This document shows, one piece after another, positions 33,994-42,142 of a DNA stretch of 64,000 nt. The first letter of the stretch is position 1, and every line of letters begins with the position of its first letter. Below the pieces are notes generated by a model, which was not told where the DNA came from, searched no databases, and saw only the letters and a list, made by a program, of their open reading frames with translations. The DNA lies in NCBI GenBank assembly GCA_963717375.1, contig OY970329.1, positions 1,488,001-1,552,000 of the forward strand, in the 5' to 3' direction. Source of the stretch: VRUE01 sp963717375. Its GTDB lineage: Bacteria > Actinomycetota > Thermoleophilia > Solirubrobacterales > 70-9. A program made the position numbers and the translations under genes.

Positions 33994-34995
33994 ATGACGA
34001 GCGAGCGGCAAGAGGGCATCGAAGTCGACGGGCTCGTGCGCGAGTTCAAGAAAGGGCCGCGGGCGGTCGACGGGATCGACCTGCGGGTCGAGGCCGGCGA
34101 GATCTACGGCTTCCTCGGTCCCAACGGCGCCGGCAAGTCGACGACGGTGCTGATGCTGACCACGCTGCTGCCGCCGACCGAAGGCACGGCGCGGGTGGCG
34201 GGCTTCGACATCGTCAAGGAGGGCCCGCACGTGCGCTCCTCGATCGGCGCGGCGCTGCAGGAGGCGGCGCTCGACCCACTGCTCACCGGCCGCGAGCACA
34301 TGCGCCTGCAGACCGCCCTGCACGGGATCGGCAAGCCCGAGCGCGAAACCCGCGGGCAGGAACTGCTCGAGCGGGTCGGCCTCTCCAAAGCGGCGGACCG
34401 CAAGGTCGGCGGCTACTCGGGCGGGATGAAGCGGCGCCTGGACCTGGCGCTGGCGCTCGCCCACGGGCCCAGCATCCTCTTTCTCGACGAGCCGACGACG
34501 GGGCTTGACATCCAGAGCCGCACCGCGCTCTGGGACGAGGTCGGGCGACTGGCCGCCGACGAGGGGGTGACCGTCTTCCTCACCACCCAGTACCTGGAGG
34601 AGGCCGACGCGCTGGCGAACCGGGTCGGGATCATCGACCACGGCCACATCGTCGCCGAGGGCACCCCGGCCGAGCTAAAGGCCGAGATCGGCCGCCCGAC
34701 CGTGGAAGCGGTGCCGCAGGAGCCCGGCGAGCGCGAGCGGCTGGCGAGCGTGCTGGAGCGCTTTGGTGAGCGCGCCGGCTCGGGGCCGCGGGCCGCCGCC
34801 GCGCGGCTGGCCGGCGGCGAGGCGCAGCTGGCCGAGGTCGTGCGGGCGCTCGACTCGGAAGGGATTTCGATCGAGCAGCTGCAGCTGCACGCGCCCTCGC
34901 TCGACGACGTCTTCCTCGCCAAGACGGGGCGCTCGCTCGAGGGTGCCGGCGATGAGGCCGAGGAGCCCGAGACCGAGGCGGTCGGGGCGGCGTGA
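33994..34995 (+). CDS. DrrA-like ABC transporter ATPase
   Basis: A 333-residue ATP-binding subunit. Walker A is GPNGAGKST, Q-loop ALQEAALD, signature YSGGMKRRLDLALAL, Walker B ILFLDEPTTGLD, and the H-loop region FLTTQYLEEAD, the Tyr-Leu form typical of daunorubicin-type DrrA exporters. The C-terminal 90 residues are a regulatory extension. ATG 33994 has GGAG upstream. It pairs with the two permease genes downstream (4-base overlaps) to make a drug or lipid exporter probably regulated by the divergent MarR. Confidence 0.9.
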   Translation: MTSERQEGIEVDGLVREFKKGPRAVDGIDLRVEAGEIYGFLGPNGAGKSTTVLMLTTLLPPTEGTARVAGFDIVKEGPHVRSSIGAALQEAALDPLLTGREHMRLQTALHGIGKPERETRGQELLERVGLSKAADRKVGGYSGGMKRRLDLALALAHGPSILFLDEPTTGLDIQSRTALWDEVGRLAADEGVTVFLTTQYLEEADALANRVGIIDHGHIVAEGTPAELKAEIGRPTVEAVPQEPGERERLASVLERFGERAGSGPRAAAARLAGGEAQLAEVVRALDSEGISIEQLQLHAPSLDDVFLAKTGRSLEGAGDEAEEPETEAVGAA

Positions 34996-35771
34996 GCAGC
35001 GGGCTGGGAACACAGGTCGGTCAGCTCGCCCAGCGCTCGGTGCGGCGCACCCTGCGCCAGCCGGCACAGATCGTCCCCGCCCTGATCTTTCCGCTCTTCC
35101 TGCTCGCGGTGAATTCCGGCGGGCTGAAAGAGGTGACCAACCTGCCCGGCTTCCCCACCGACTCCTACCTCACCTTCGCCCTTGCCGTGCCCTTCATCCA
35201 GGGAGCGCTCTTCTCGGTGATGAACACCGGCACCGACCTCGCCCGCGACATCGAGACCGGCTTCCTCAATCGGCTGGCGCTGACCCCGTTGCGCGGCGCG
35301 GCGCTGCTCAGCGGCCTGCTCGCCGGCACCGTGCTGCTCGGCCTCGTCCAGGCGGTGACCTACCTCAGCGTCGGCCTGATCGCCGGGGCGGAACTGGTGA
35401 CCGGCGTCAGCGGCGCACTGGTGATCGTCGCGCTCTCGGTCTCGATCACGGTCGCCTTCGGCTCGATCGGCCTCTTCGCCGCCCTGCGCACCGGCTCCGG
35501 CGAGGCGGTGCAGAGCCTCTTCCCGGTCTTCTTCGTCTTTCTCTTCATCTCGGCGATGTCGCTGCCGCTGGAACTGCTGCAGACCCAGTGGTTCCACGAC
35601 GTCGCCGCGGCCAACCCGGTCACCTACCTGCTCGAGGCCTTCCGCTCACTGCTCTTCGAAGGCTGGGACGCGGGTGCGCTGGCGCTCGGCTTCGGCATCG
35701 CCGCCGCCGTGCTGATCATCGGCATGCTCGCGGCGAGCACCGCGATGAAGAGCCGGCTGGTGCGGACATGA
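34992..35771 (+). CDS. ABC-2-type permease, subunit 1
   Basis: A 259-residue membrane subunit with six hydrophobic helices and the ABC-2 pattern LRQPAQIVPALIFPLFLLAV, DIETGFLNRLALTPLRGAALLSG and AAANPVTYLLEAFRSLL. GTG 34992 overlaps the ATPase stop (GTGA). It forms the channel with the next permease. The DIETGFLNRL loop is conserved with subunit 2 (DFEIGFANRYLL), showing that the two arose by duplication. Confidence 0.9.
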   Translation: MSSGLGTQVGQLAQRSVRRTLRQPAQIVPALIFPLFLLAVNSGGLKEVTNLPGFPTDSYLTFALAVPFIQGALFSVMNTGTDLARDIETGFLNRLALTPLRGAALLSGLLAGTVLLGLVQAVTYLSVGLIAGAELVTGVSGALVIVALSVSITVAFGSIGLFAALRTGSGEAVQSLFPVFFVFLFISAMSLPLELLQTQWFHDVAAANPVTYLLEAFRSLLFEGWDAGALALGFGIAAAVLIIGMLAASTAMKSRLVRT

Positions 35772-36565
35772 GCGCGGGCGGAGCCAGTCGCGGCACGGCG
35801 AGCTTCGGCGCGATCGCACGGGCGGTCGCCTGGCGCAGCATCCACAACTTCCTCACCAACCCGGCCTTCCTGGCGCCGGCGATCATCTTCCCGCTCTTCT
35901 TCTTCATCGCCTTCGCCGGCGGCCTCTCCGCCGTCGGCAACGTGCCGGGCTTCGACTTCCCCAGCGGCTACACGTCCTTCCAGTTCGTCTTCGTCCTGCT
36001 CCAGTCGGCGGCCTTCGGCGGCGTCTTCACCGGCTTCGGCATCGCCCGCGACTTCGAGATCGGCTTCGCCAACCGCTACCTGCTCGCCGCCTCGAACCGC
36101 AACGGGATCATCGCCGGCTACGCGATGGCGGCGCTGACCAGGGCGGCGATCACCTGGACCGTGCTGACAACGATCGCCCTGATCGCCGGCATGGAAGTCG
36201 GCGGCGCCGGAATCGAACTGTTCGGCCTCTACGGGCTGGCGATCCTGACCAACCTGACGGCAACGCTGTGGGCGGCGGGCGTGGCGATGCGGGTGCGCTC
36301 GATCCAGGGCGGTCCGCTGATGCAATTTCCCGTCTTCCTGATCCTCTTCCTCGCCCCGGTCTACGTACCGCTCAGCCTGCTCAGCGGCTGGATCCACGCC
36401 GTCGCCTCGGTCAACCCGGTCACCGCGCTGCTCGAGGCCGGCCGTGGCTTCATCTCCGGCGAACCCGTGGTCGTCGCGCTCGCCTTCGCGGTCGCCGTCG
36501 TCCTCCCCTGCGTCTTCGCCCTCTGGGCCCGCGGCGGCATGCGACGGGCCGAAGCAGCGGGCTGA
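35768..36565 (+). CDS. ABC-2-type permease, subunit 2
   Basis: A 265-residue membrane subunit, related to subunit 1: FLTNPAFLAPAIIFPLFFFIAFAGG, IARDFEIGFANRYLLAASNRNGIIAGY, VASVNPVTALLEAGRGFI. ATG 35768 overlaps the previous stop by 4 bases (ATGA). Six hydrophobic helices are visible. The ATPase plus two different permeases would form a complete exporter. The operon ends with a 14-bp hairpin 12 bases after the stop. Confidence 0.9.
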   Translation: MSAGGASRGTASFGAIARAVAWRSIHNFLTNPAFLAPAIIFPLFFFIAFAGGLSAVGNVPGFDFPSGYTSFQFVFVLLQSAAFGGVFTGFGIARDFEIGFANRYLLAASNRNGIIAGYAMAALTRAAITWTVLTTIALIAGMEVGGAGIELFGLYGLAILTNLTATLWAAGVAMRVRSIQGGPLMQFPVFLILFLAPVYVPLSLLSGWIHAVASVNPVTALLEAGRGFISGEPVVVALAFAVAVVLPCVFALWARGGMRRAEAAG

Positions 36566-36577
36566 CGACCCGCGAGT

Positions 36578-36612
36578 CCGTGTCAACCCGCGGTATAGGC
36601 GGGTTGACACGG
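36578..36612. terminator. strong hairpin terminator after ABC exporter operon
   Basis: A perfect 14-bp inverted repeat: CCGTGTCAACCCGC (36578-36591), loop GGTATAG, GCGGGTTGACACGG (36599-36612). It sits 12 bases after the exporter stop and 17 before the stop of the convergent queuosine gene, so it can terminate both. Confidence 0.75.
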
Positions 36613-36629
36613 TTTCGCGAACGGCGCCG

Positions 36630-37565
36630 TTAGTAGGCGGTGTTGCGGGAGCGTGGTCGGGGGACCGACTTGTAGCGCTCGGTGGCGCCGCGGTTCCAGA
36701 GGATGCCGTCGATCTGGGCCGGTGAGAAGGGGGTGGTGGCGGCGAGGAGCTCAACCGTGTGGACCGCGCAGGCGCGCAGCTCGACCTCCTCGGGACTGCC
36801 GTGGACGAGCAGGTCGCCGGCGTCGATCCTCGCCTCCAGCGACGGGTCGAGGCTGAGCACGCGATCGATCCGCAGCACGTGCGGGACGAGGTTGTCGGCG
36901 AAGGCGGTGAGGCAGCCTTCGCCGTGGAGCGTTGCGACGCCGGCGCGGTTGAGGTCGGCGGCGGTTATCTGGGCGCGCTTGTAGAACGGCACCGGCCGGC
37001 CGGCGTAGGTCGAGACGTCGGCGAACGCCTCCCACCCGGCCAGCAGGCCGGCCAGGGCCACGGCCGAGCCATCCGCCGCCTCGACCACAGCCTCGAAGCT
37101 GCCGTCGTGGTCGGCGAGGACGCGTGCGCCGACGTCGCGCAGCGAGGCCGCGAATTGCTCCATCAGCGGTAGGGCCGGGTCCTGGCCGGTGACCACGGCG
37201 AGGTCGGCGGCCGTGAGCCGGGTCAGCTCAGCGGCGGGCCAGGGCCCCGCCGAGCGGAAGTGGTCGGTGAGGCCCGCGGCGATCGTGAAGTAACCGCTGT
37301 GACCGGGCCGCTTGCGAATCGCCGGCCACCAGCCCGAGCCGAAGTTGATCGCGTCGAGGCAGATGACGAAGGCCACGCGCGACTCGCGGTCTCCCTCGGC
37401 GAAGTGCGTCGCCGGATCGAGCTGCTGCTCGTCGGGCGCAGGCAGGTCGGCAGCGTAGGCCGCCACCGCCTGCTCGTCGATCTCGACCGAGCGCGCGGCG
37501 GCGGCAACCGCGGCGCAGGCAGCGCGAACGCGGTCGGGAACAGAGTCCGTTGTTCGGGCCGCCAT
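36630..37565 (-). CDS. queuosine salvage protein (DUF2419, Q-nucleotide N-glycosylase)
   Basis: A 311-residue protein of the DUF2419/Qng1 family, which releases queuine base from queuosine 5'-monophosphate so it can be used in tRNA. Signatures: VICLDAINFGSGWWPAIRKR, FYKRAQITAADLNRAG, CLTAFADNLVPHVLRI and the C-terminal ILWNRGATERYK. The family length (about 310-340) fits. No tgt, queuine transporter or other queuosine gene is near. The gene stands alone between two hairpins, so it looks independently transcribed. Confidence 0.85.
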   Translation of the reverse strand: MAARTTDSVPDRVRAACAAVAAAARSVEIDEQAVAAYAADLPAPDEQQLDPATHFAEGDRESRVAFVICLDAINFGSGWWPAIRKRPGHSGYFTIAAGLTDHFRSAGPWPAAELTRLTAADLAVVTGQDPALPLMEQFAASLRDVGARVLADHDGSFEAVVEAADGSAVALAGLLAGWEAFADVSTYAGRPVPFYKRAQITAADLNRAGVATLHGEGCLTAFADNLVPHVLRIDRVLSLDPSLEARIDAGDLLVHGSPEEVELRACAVHTVELLAATTPFSPAQIDGILWNRGATERYKSVPRPRSRNTAY

Positions 37566-37577
37566 TGGCCAAGATTC

Positions 37578-37607
37578 TCACCTTCCCCTTAGGGAGGGGG
37601 AAGGTGA
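37578..37607. terminator. hairpin terminator upstream of queuosine gene
   Basis: TCACCTTCCCC (37578-37588) and GGGGAAGGTGA (37597-37607) make an 11-bp stem with an 8-base loop. It lies 66 bases after the stop of the secreted anchor-D gene, in its direction of transcription, and just upstream of the queuosine gene start. Confidence 0.6.
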
Positions 37608-37672
37608 CGCGTGCGCGCCGGCGCCCTGTTTCACCTCTAAGGCGGGCTCGCCGCGACGGCGGAACCCTGGGG

Positions 37673-38599
37673 TTAGCGGCTTATCCAGCGGGCCGAGACG
37701 GCCAGGCGGCCGCGGCGAACGTGGCGGCCGGGCTTCGCCCGGCGCCTGTGGTGGCGAGGGCCGGCCGCAGTGGCGCCCGTCGCGCTCGATGACCCGGGGG
37801 TCGCGATACCTTCGGGTTCGGTGCCGATGCCGGTCAGGGCTATCTGCGCGCCGCCGTCTGAGTCGCCGAACAGGCCCAGGCGGGCGGTCTTCACCCCGCT
37901 GCTGAGCGGGCGGAAGTTGACCAGCAGGGTGCAGCTCGCTTCCGGGCTGAGCGGAATCCCGGTGCAGTTCTCGTCGAGGAGGTGGAAGCTGCCGATCGCG
38001 CCGCCGGCGATCACGGCGATGAAGGCAGCGCCGGGGTAGTTGCCGCTGTTGGTCAGCTCGATCGTCCTCGTCACGCCGGGGGAACCGACCACGGCGGCTC
38101 CGAAGTTGGTCGGGTCGACAGCCGGGCCGATTTCCGCCCGGCCGCCTTCGCCGCTGAGGTCGGCGGTGAAAGCGGCGCCGCCTTCGGTGGTGACTCGGAG
38201 CTGAGCGGTATAGGAGCGCGTGTCGTTGGGGTTGAAGCCGATCTGCACCCAGCAGGATTCGCCCGGCTGAAGGTTCCGGCCGTAGCAACCGGTCGAGCTG
38301 CCGTTGATCCAGAAGACGTTGGCGTCGGGGCCGGCGAGTTCCAGCGAGTTGACCGGCGCCGCGACTTCGCCGTCGTTGCGCAGCTGCAGCCCCCCTTCGC
38401 CGCCGCGGTTCACCTGCTGCAGGCCGAAGTCGTAGCTGCCGGGTTCGAAGGCGAGCTGCGGCAGGGGCGGGCCCGGTTCACCTTCCGACGGAGCCGCCAT
38501 GCCGGCGGCGGGGACGACAAGCATCGCCGCGCAGAGCAATAGAAGGGTGAGTGCGGAAACGATTCCCGCGCGGGCTGGCTTGCGTCGGAGTGAGATCAT
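37673..38599 (-). CDS. secreted protein with choice-of-anchor-D/ASH-like domains
   Basis: A 308-residue exported protein. The signal peptide spans about 1-35. Two similar beta domains follow: SYDFGLQQVNRGGEGGLQLRNDGEVAAPVNSLELAG ... ESCWVQIGFNPNDTRSYTAQLRVTT, and TNFGAAVVGSPGVTRTIELTNSGNYPGAAFIAVI ... SCTLLVNFRPLSSGVKTARL. The latter carries the F-x-P-x-x-x-G pattern of choice-of-anchor-D (ASH/MSP-like) repeats. A basic tail (RHHRRRAKPGRHVRRGRL) ends it, perhaps for wall attachment. Role unknown. Confidence 0.75.
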   Translation of the reverse strand: MISLRRKPARAGIVSALTLLLLCAAMLVVPAAGMAAPSEGEPGPPLPQLAFEPGSYDFGLQQVNRGGEGGLQLRNDGEVAAPVNSLELAGPDANVFWINGSSTGCYGRNLQPGESCWVQIGFNPNDTRSYTAQLRVTTEGGAAFTADLSGEGGRAEIGPAVDPTNFGAAVVGSPGVTRTIELTNSGNYPGAAFIAVIAGGAIGSFHLLDENCTGIPLSPEASCTLLVNFRPLSSGVKTARLGLFGDSDGGAQIALTGIGTEPEGIATPGSSSATGATAAGPRHHRRRAKPGRHVRRGRLAVSARWISR

Positions 38600-38668
38600 G
38601 GACGCTTCATCGACCGCGGCGCTCGTCTATTTGACGATGCGACAAACCTTTCAAGGAAAGACTGGTAC

Positions 38669-39511
38669 ATGGCGACGATCACGCAGCGCGAGTCAGAGCA
38701 GGTCGAGCAGGCGAACGCGGCGGGACGGACGCCGGTGGTCTTCATCCACGGCCTCTGGCTGCTGCCGAGCAGCTGGGATCGCTGGACGGCGGTCTTCGAG
38801 GAGGCCGGCTACGCGCCGCTGGCGCCCGGTTGGCCCGACGATCCCGAGACGGTCGAGCAGGCGCGCGCCAACCCCGAAATCCTCGCCGGCAAGGGCGTCG
38901 TCCAGGTCGCCGACCACTTCGCCGAGGTAATCGGCGGGCTGACCAAGAAGCCGGCGATCGTCGGCCACTCCTTCGGCGGCCTGATCGCGCAGATCCTCGC
39001 CGGCCGCGGACTCTCGGCGGCGACAGTCGCCGTCGACCCCGCTCCCTTCAAAGGGGTGTTGCCGCTGCCGATCGCGGCCATCCGCACGACGCTGCCCGTG
39101 CTTGGCAACCCCGCCAATCGCGGCCGCGCGGTCACGCTCACCTTCGAGCAGTTCCGTTACGGCTGGGCCAACGCGCTCGGCGAGGAAGAGGCGCGGCGGA
39201 TCTACGACGAGTTCCACGTCGCCGCCCCGGGCCGGCCGATCTTCCAGGCGGCGTTCGCCAACTTCAACCCCGGCGCCGAGACCAAGGCCGACACCAAGAA
39301 CCCCGAGCGCGGGCCGCTGCTGATCACCACCGGCGAGAACGACCACGCCGTTCCCCCCGCGATGAGCAAGGCCGCCTACAAGAAGCAGCGCCACAACCCG
39401 GGGGTCACCGAGCACGCCGAAATCCCGGGTCGCGACCACTCGCTGACGATCGACGACAAATGGCGCGAGGTCGCCGAGACCGTCCTCGCCTTCGTCAAGC
39501 GCTTCGCCTGA
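38669..39511 (+). CDS. alpha/beta hydrolase (serine nucleophile)
   Basis: A 280-residue alpha/beta hydrolase. VVFIHGLWLLPSSWDRW gives the oxyanion HG motif, VGHSFGGLIAQ the nucleophile elbow with Ser, TTGENDHAVPP the acid and PGRDHSLTID the catalytic His. It is a likely esterase or lactonase; substrate unknown. AAGGAAAG precedes the ATG. The next gene, 13 bases downstream, is another alpha/beta hydrolase with an Asp nucleophile, so the two form an operon of related but mechanistically different enzymes. Confidence 0.85.
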   Translation: MATITQRESEQVEQANAAGRTPVVFIHGLWLLPSSWDRWTAVFEEAGYAPLAPGWPDDPETVEQARANPEILAGKGVVQVADHFAEVIGGLTKKPAIVGHSFGGLIAQILAGRGLSAATVAVDPAPFKGVLPLPIAAIRTTLPVLGNPANRGRAVTLTFEQFRYGWANALGEEEARRIYDEFHVAAPGRPIFQAAFANFNPGAETKADTKNPERGPLLITTGENDHAVPPAMSKAAYKKQRHNPGVTEHAEIPGRDHSLTIDDKWREVAETVLAFVKRFA

Positions 39512-39524
39512 ATCGGCCGACACG

Positions 39525-40397
39525 ATGCCCTTGAGCGACCGCGTCCGCGAGTGGCAAGCGCGCGGCGAGAGCAGTGAGTTCCGCGGCTACGCGATCCACA
39601 CCTTTCGCCAGCAGGGCCCAGGGCCGCTGCTGCTGCTCCTGCACGGCTTCCCCTCCAGCTCCTACGACTGGCGCTTCCTGCTCAAGGAAGACCCCGAGCG
39701 AAACGTGCTCGCCTTCGACTTCCTCGGCTTCGGCCTCTCCGACAAGCCGCCCGGCCACGACTACAGCCTCTTCTGGCAGGCCGACCTGGTCGAGGAGCTG
39801 GTGCGCCGCCACGGTGGCGGCCGGCCGGTCTTCGTCCTCGCCCACGACATGGGCACCTCGGTCGCCAACGAGCTGATGGCGCGGGACCTGGAAGGGCAGC
39901 TGCAGATGGATCTGGCCGGCGTCCTGCTCTTCAACGGCAGCATGGTGCTCGAACGAGCCAGCCCGACGCCGGCGCAGAAGGCGCTGCGCAGCCGGGTCGG
40001 CCCGCTCGTCGCCAAGCTCTCCAGCGAGCGGGTCTTCCGCCACCAGTTCGGCTCGGTCTTCTCGGCGGCGCACCCGCTGACCGACCGCGAGGGGATCGAC
40101 CAGTGGTCGCTGATCCGCCATAACGGCGGCCGCACGCTCGGCCACCGCCTGATCTCCTACATGGACCAGCGCGAAGAGCACGCCGGGCGCTGGCACGGGG
40201 CGATCCGCGACTGGCCCGGCGAGCTCAGCCTCGCTTGGGGCCTGCAGGACCCGGTGGCGACGACCGAGGTGCTCGCCGCGCTGCGCGAGCTGCGCCCCTC
40301 GGTCCCGGTCACCGAGCTGCCCGAGCTCGCTCACTACCCCCAGATCGAAGACTCGCGCCAGATGGCGCACGTGCTGCGCGGCGTTTTCCCCGGCTGA
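39525..40397 (+). CDS. alpha/beta hydrolase with Asp nucleophile (dehalogenase/epoxide hydrolase-like)
   Basis: A 290-residue alpha/beta hydrolase. LLLLHGFPSSSYDWRFLL and VLAFDFLGFGLSDKPPGHDY are the haloalkane dehalogenase/epoxide hydrolase pattern. The nucleophile elbow is VLAHDMGTSVANEL with Asp in place of Ser, the acid is in WGLQDPVAT and the His in ELAHYPQIED. Asp-nucleophile enzymes attack carbon-halogen or epoxide bonds; the substrate is inferred only at that level. Follows the Ser-hydrolase gene by 13 bases. Confidence 0.85.
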   Translation: MPLSDRVREWQARGESSEFRGYAIHTFRQQGPGPLLLLLHGFPSSSYDWRFLLKEDPERNVLAFDFLGFGLSDKPPGHDYSLFWQADLVEELVRRHGGGRPVFVLAHDMGTSVANELMARDLEGQLQMDLAGVLLFNGSMVLERASPTPAQKALRSRVGPLVAKLSSERVFRHQFGSVFSAAHPLTDREGIDQWSLIRHNGGRTLGHRLISYMDQREEHAGRWHGAIRDWPGELSLAWGLQDPVATTEVLAALRELRPSVPVTELPELAHYPQIEDSRQMAHVLRGVFPG

Positions 40398-40475
40398 TGT
40401 CGATCTGAGCGCTTCCCGTTCGTCGTTAGGGTGAGAGCGGCGAACGGCGCTGCTGACGAAACAGGAGGAACCGAG

Positions 40476-40853
40476 ATGGAGTTCATGCTTGCTTTGATCG
40501 CCGAGGAGCGCAGCTGGGAGGACGTCACCCCCGATGAGGTCAAGAAGAACCTGGCCGAGATGGGCCAGTTCAACGCCGAGCTGACCGAGGCGGGGGCCTG
40601 GGTCACCGGCGGCGGCCTGCAGGAGCGCGCCACCGGCACGACCGTCCACTACAGCGACGGCGAGCCGCTCGTCACCGACGGCCCCTTCGCCGAGACCAAG
40701 GAGCAGCTTTCCGGCTTCTGGATCATCGACGTCGAGAACCTCGACGAGGCGCTCGCCTGGGCGAAGAAAATCCCGTTCACCAGCGACCATGTCGAAATCC
40801 GCCCGATGGTGACCGGCGGCAAGGAACTGCTGGAGAAGGCGGAACGCTCGTAG
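40476..40853 (+). CDS. YCII/DGPF-domain protein, partner of ECF42 (copy 2)
   Basis: A 125-residue DGPF protein: MEFMLALIAEERSWEDVTPDEV, then SDGEPLVTDGPFAETKEQLSGFWIIDVENLDEALAWAKKI. ATG 40476 has an AGGAGG ribosome site. It is the first gene of the second DGPF-ECF42 module and ends in TAG directly at the beginning of the sigma coding region. Copy 1 (22.2-22.6 kb) has the same order on the other strand. Confidence 0.85.
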   Translation: MEFMLALIAEERSWEDVTPDEVKKNLAEMGQFNAELTEAGAWVTGGGLQERATGTTVHYSDGEPLVTDGPFAETKEQLSGFWIIDVENLDEALAWAKKIPFTSDHVEIRPMVTGGKELLEKAERS

Positions 40854-42085
40854 CGGCCGAGCGCGACAGCGTCGTCGGCCGCACCTTCCGGCACGAGTCC
40901 GGGCGTGCGGTCGCGACGCTGATCCGCGTCACCGGCGACTTCGACCTCGCCGAAGAGGCTGTGCAGGAGGCCTTCGTCGTCGCGCTCGAGCGCTGGCCGG
41001 ACGAGGGCCTGCCCTCGAACCCGGGCGCCTGGATCACCCAGGTCGCCCGCAACCGAGCGATCGACCGGATTCGCCGTGAGGGCGTGCTGCGCGACAAGGT
41101 CGCGGTGCTGGAGCACCTCGAAGCGCTGCACGCCGAGCCGGTGGCGGAGCCGGGCGAGCGGCTCGGCGAGATCGGGGACGACCGCCTGCGGCTGATCTTC
41201 ACCTGCTGTCACCCGGCGCTGGCGATCGAGGCGCGAGTGGCCCTCACCCTGCGCAGCCTCGGCGGCCTCAGCACGCCGGAGATCGCCCGCGCCCTGCTTG
41301 CCAGCGAGGGCGCGACGGCGCAGCGCATCGTCCGCGCCAAGCGCAAGATCGCGGCCAACAAGATCCCCTACGAGGTGCCCGTCGCCGAGCAGATGCCGGA
41401 ACGCCTGCCCGCGGTGCTGGCGACGCTCTACCTGATCTTCAACGAGGGCTACCTGGCCTCGAGCAGCGAGGCACTGGTGCGGACCGAGCTCAGCGGCGAG
41501 GCGATCCGGCTCGCCGGCGCCCTGGTCGCGATGCTGCCGCGCGAGCCCGAGGCAAGTGGCCTGCTGGCGCTGATGCTGCTCACCGACGCCCGTCGGGCGG
41601 CGCGCCTAGACCGCAGCGGCGAGGCGGTCCTGCTCGAAGACCAGGACCGCTCGCTCTGGGACCGCGAGCAGATCGACCGCGGCCTGGAGCTCTCGCGCGA
41701 AGCTGCGGCCGGAGGACCGACCGGGCCGTACACGGTGCAGGCCCGCATCGCCGCGGTCCACGCCGAAGCGACAAACGCGGCCGAAACCGACTGGCCACGG
41801 ATCGCCCGCCTCTACGCCTGGCATCTCGAGGTCGCGCCAAGTCCAGTTGTCGAGCTCAACCGCGCCGTCGCGGTGGCGATGAGCGACGGAGCGGAGCTAG
41901 GCCTCGAGCTGATCGAGTCGGTCGATGGACTCGACGGCTACCAACCGCTGCACACGGCCCGGGCCGACCTGCTGCGCCGCCTCGGCCGCAACGGCGAGGC
42001 AGCCGGGGCCTACAGGCAGGCCCTGGAGTTGACCACCAACCCGGTCGAGCGGCGCTTCATCGAGCGCCGCCTAGCCGAGGGTTAG
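40850..42085 (+). CDS. ECF42-type sigma factor (copy 2), no standard start codon
   Basis: Sigma coding sequence begins by GTA 40850, overlapping the DGPF stop, and gives 411 residues, close to the 410 of copy 1. Region 2 reads SGRAVATLIRVTGDFDLAEEAVQEAFVVALERWP and NPGAWITQVARNRAIDRIRRE. Region 4 is LTLRSLGGLSTPEIARALLASEGATAQRIVRAKRKI, and the extension has LATLYLIFNEGYLASSSEALV. The frame contains no ATG, GTG or TTG before 40961, which would cut off the first region 2 helix. A GTG-to-GTA change in an original GTGA overlap, or use of a rare start, would explain this. A sequencing error is also possible. Confidence 0.75.
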   Translation, partial: VAAERDSVVGRTFRHESGRAVATLIRVTGDFDLAEEAVQEAFVVALERWPDEGLPSNPGAWITQVARNRAIDRIRREGVLRDKVAVLEHLEALHAEPVAEPGERLGEIGDDRLRLIFTCCHPALAIEARVALTLRSLGGLSTPEIARALLASEGATAQRIVRAKRKIAANKIPYEVPVAEQMPERLPAVLATLYLIFNEGYLASSSEALVRTELSGEAIRLAGALVAMLPREPEASGLLALMLLTDARRAARLDRSGEAVLLEDQDRSLWDREQIDRGLELSREAAAGGPTGPYTVQARIAAVHAEATNAAETDWPRIARLYAWHLEVAPSPVVELNRAVAVAMSDGAELGLELIESVDGLDGYQPLHTARADLLRRLGRNGEAAGAYRQALELTTNPVERRFIERRLAEG

Positions 42086-42088
42086 CCG

Positions 42089-42135
42089 TTCCGGTGCGCT
42101 TTATCCCCGTATGGAGGGGAAAAGGCGCACCGGAA
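42089..42135. terminator. bidirectional hairpin after ECF42 copy 2
   Basis: Outer arms TTCCGGTGCGC (42089-42099) and GCGCACCGGAA (42125-42135), inner arms CCCC (42105-42108) and GGGG (42116-42119). It fills the gap between the sigma stop and the stop of the convergent MFS exporter gene. Confidence 0.7.
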
Positions 42136-42142
42136 GGCTCGC

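Noticed and set aside
40842..40860. Programmed -1 frameshift joining DGPF and sigma proteins
   Set aside because: The frames would join by a -1 shift, but no slippery heptamer is present at GCTCGTAG.
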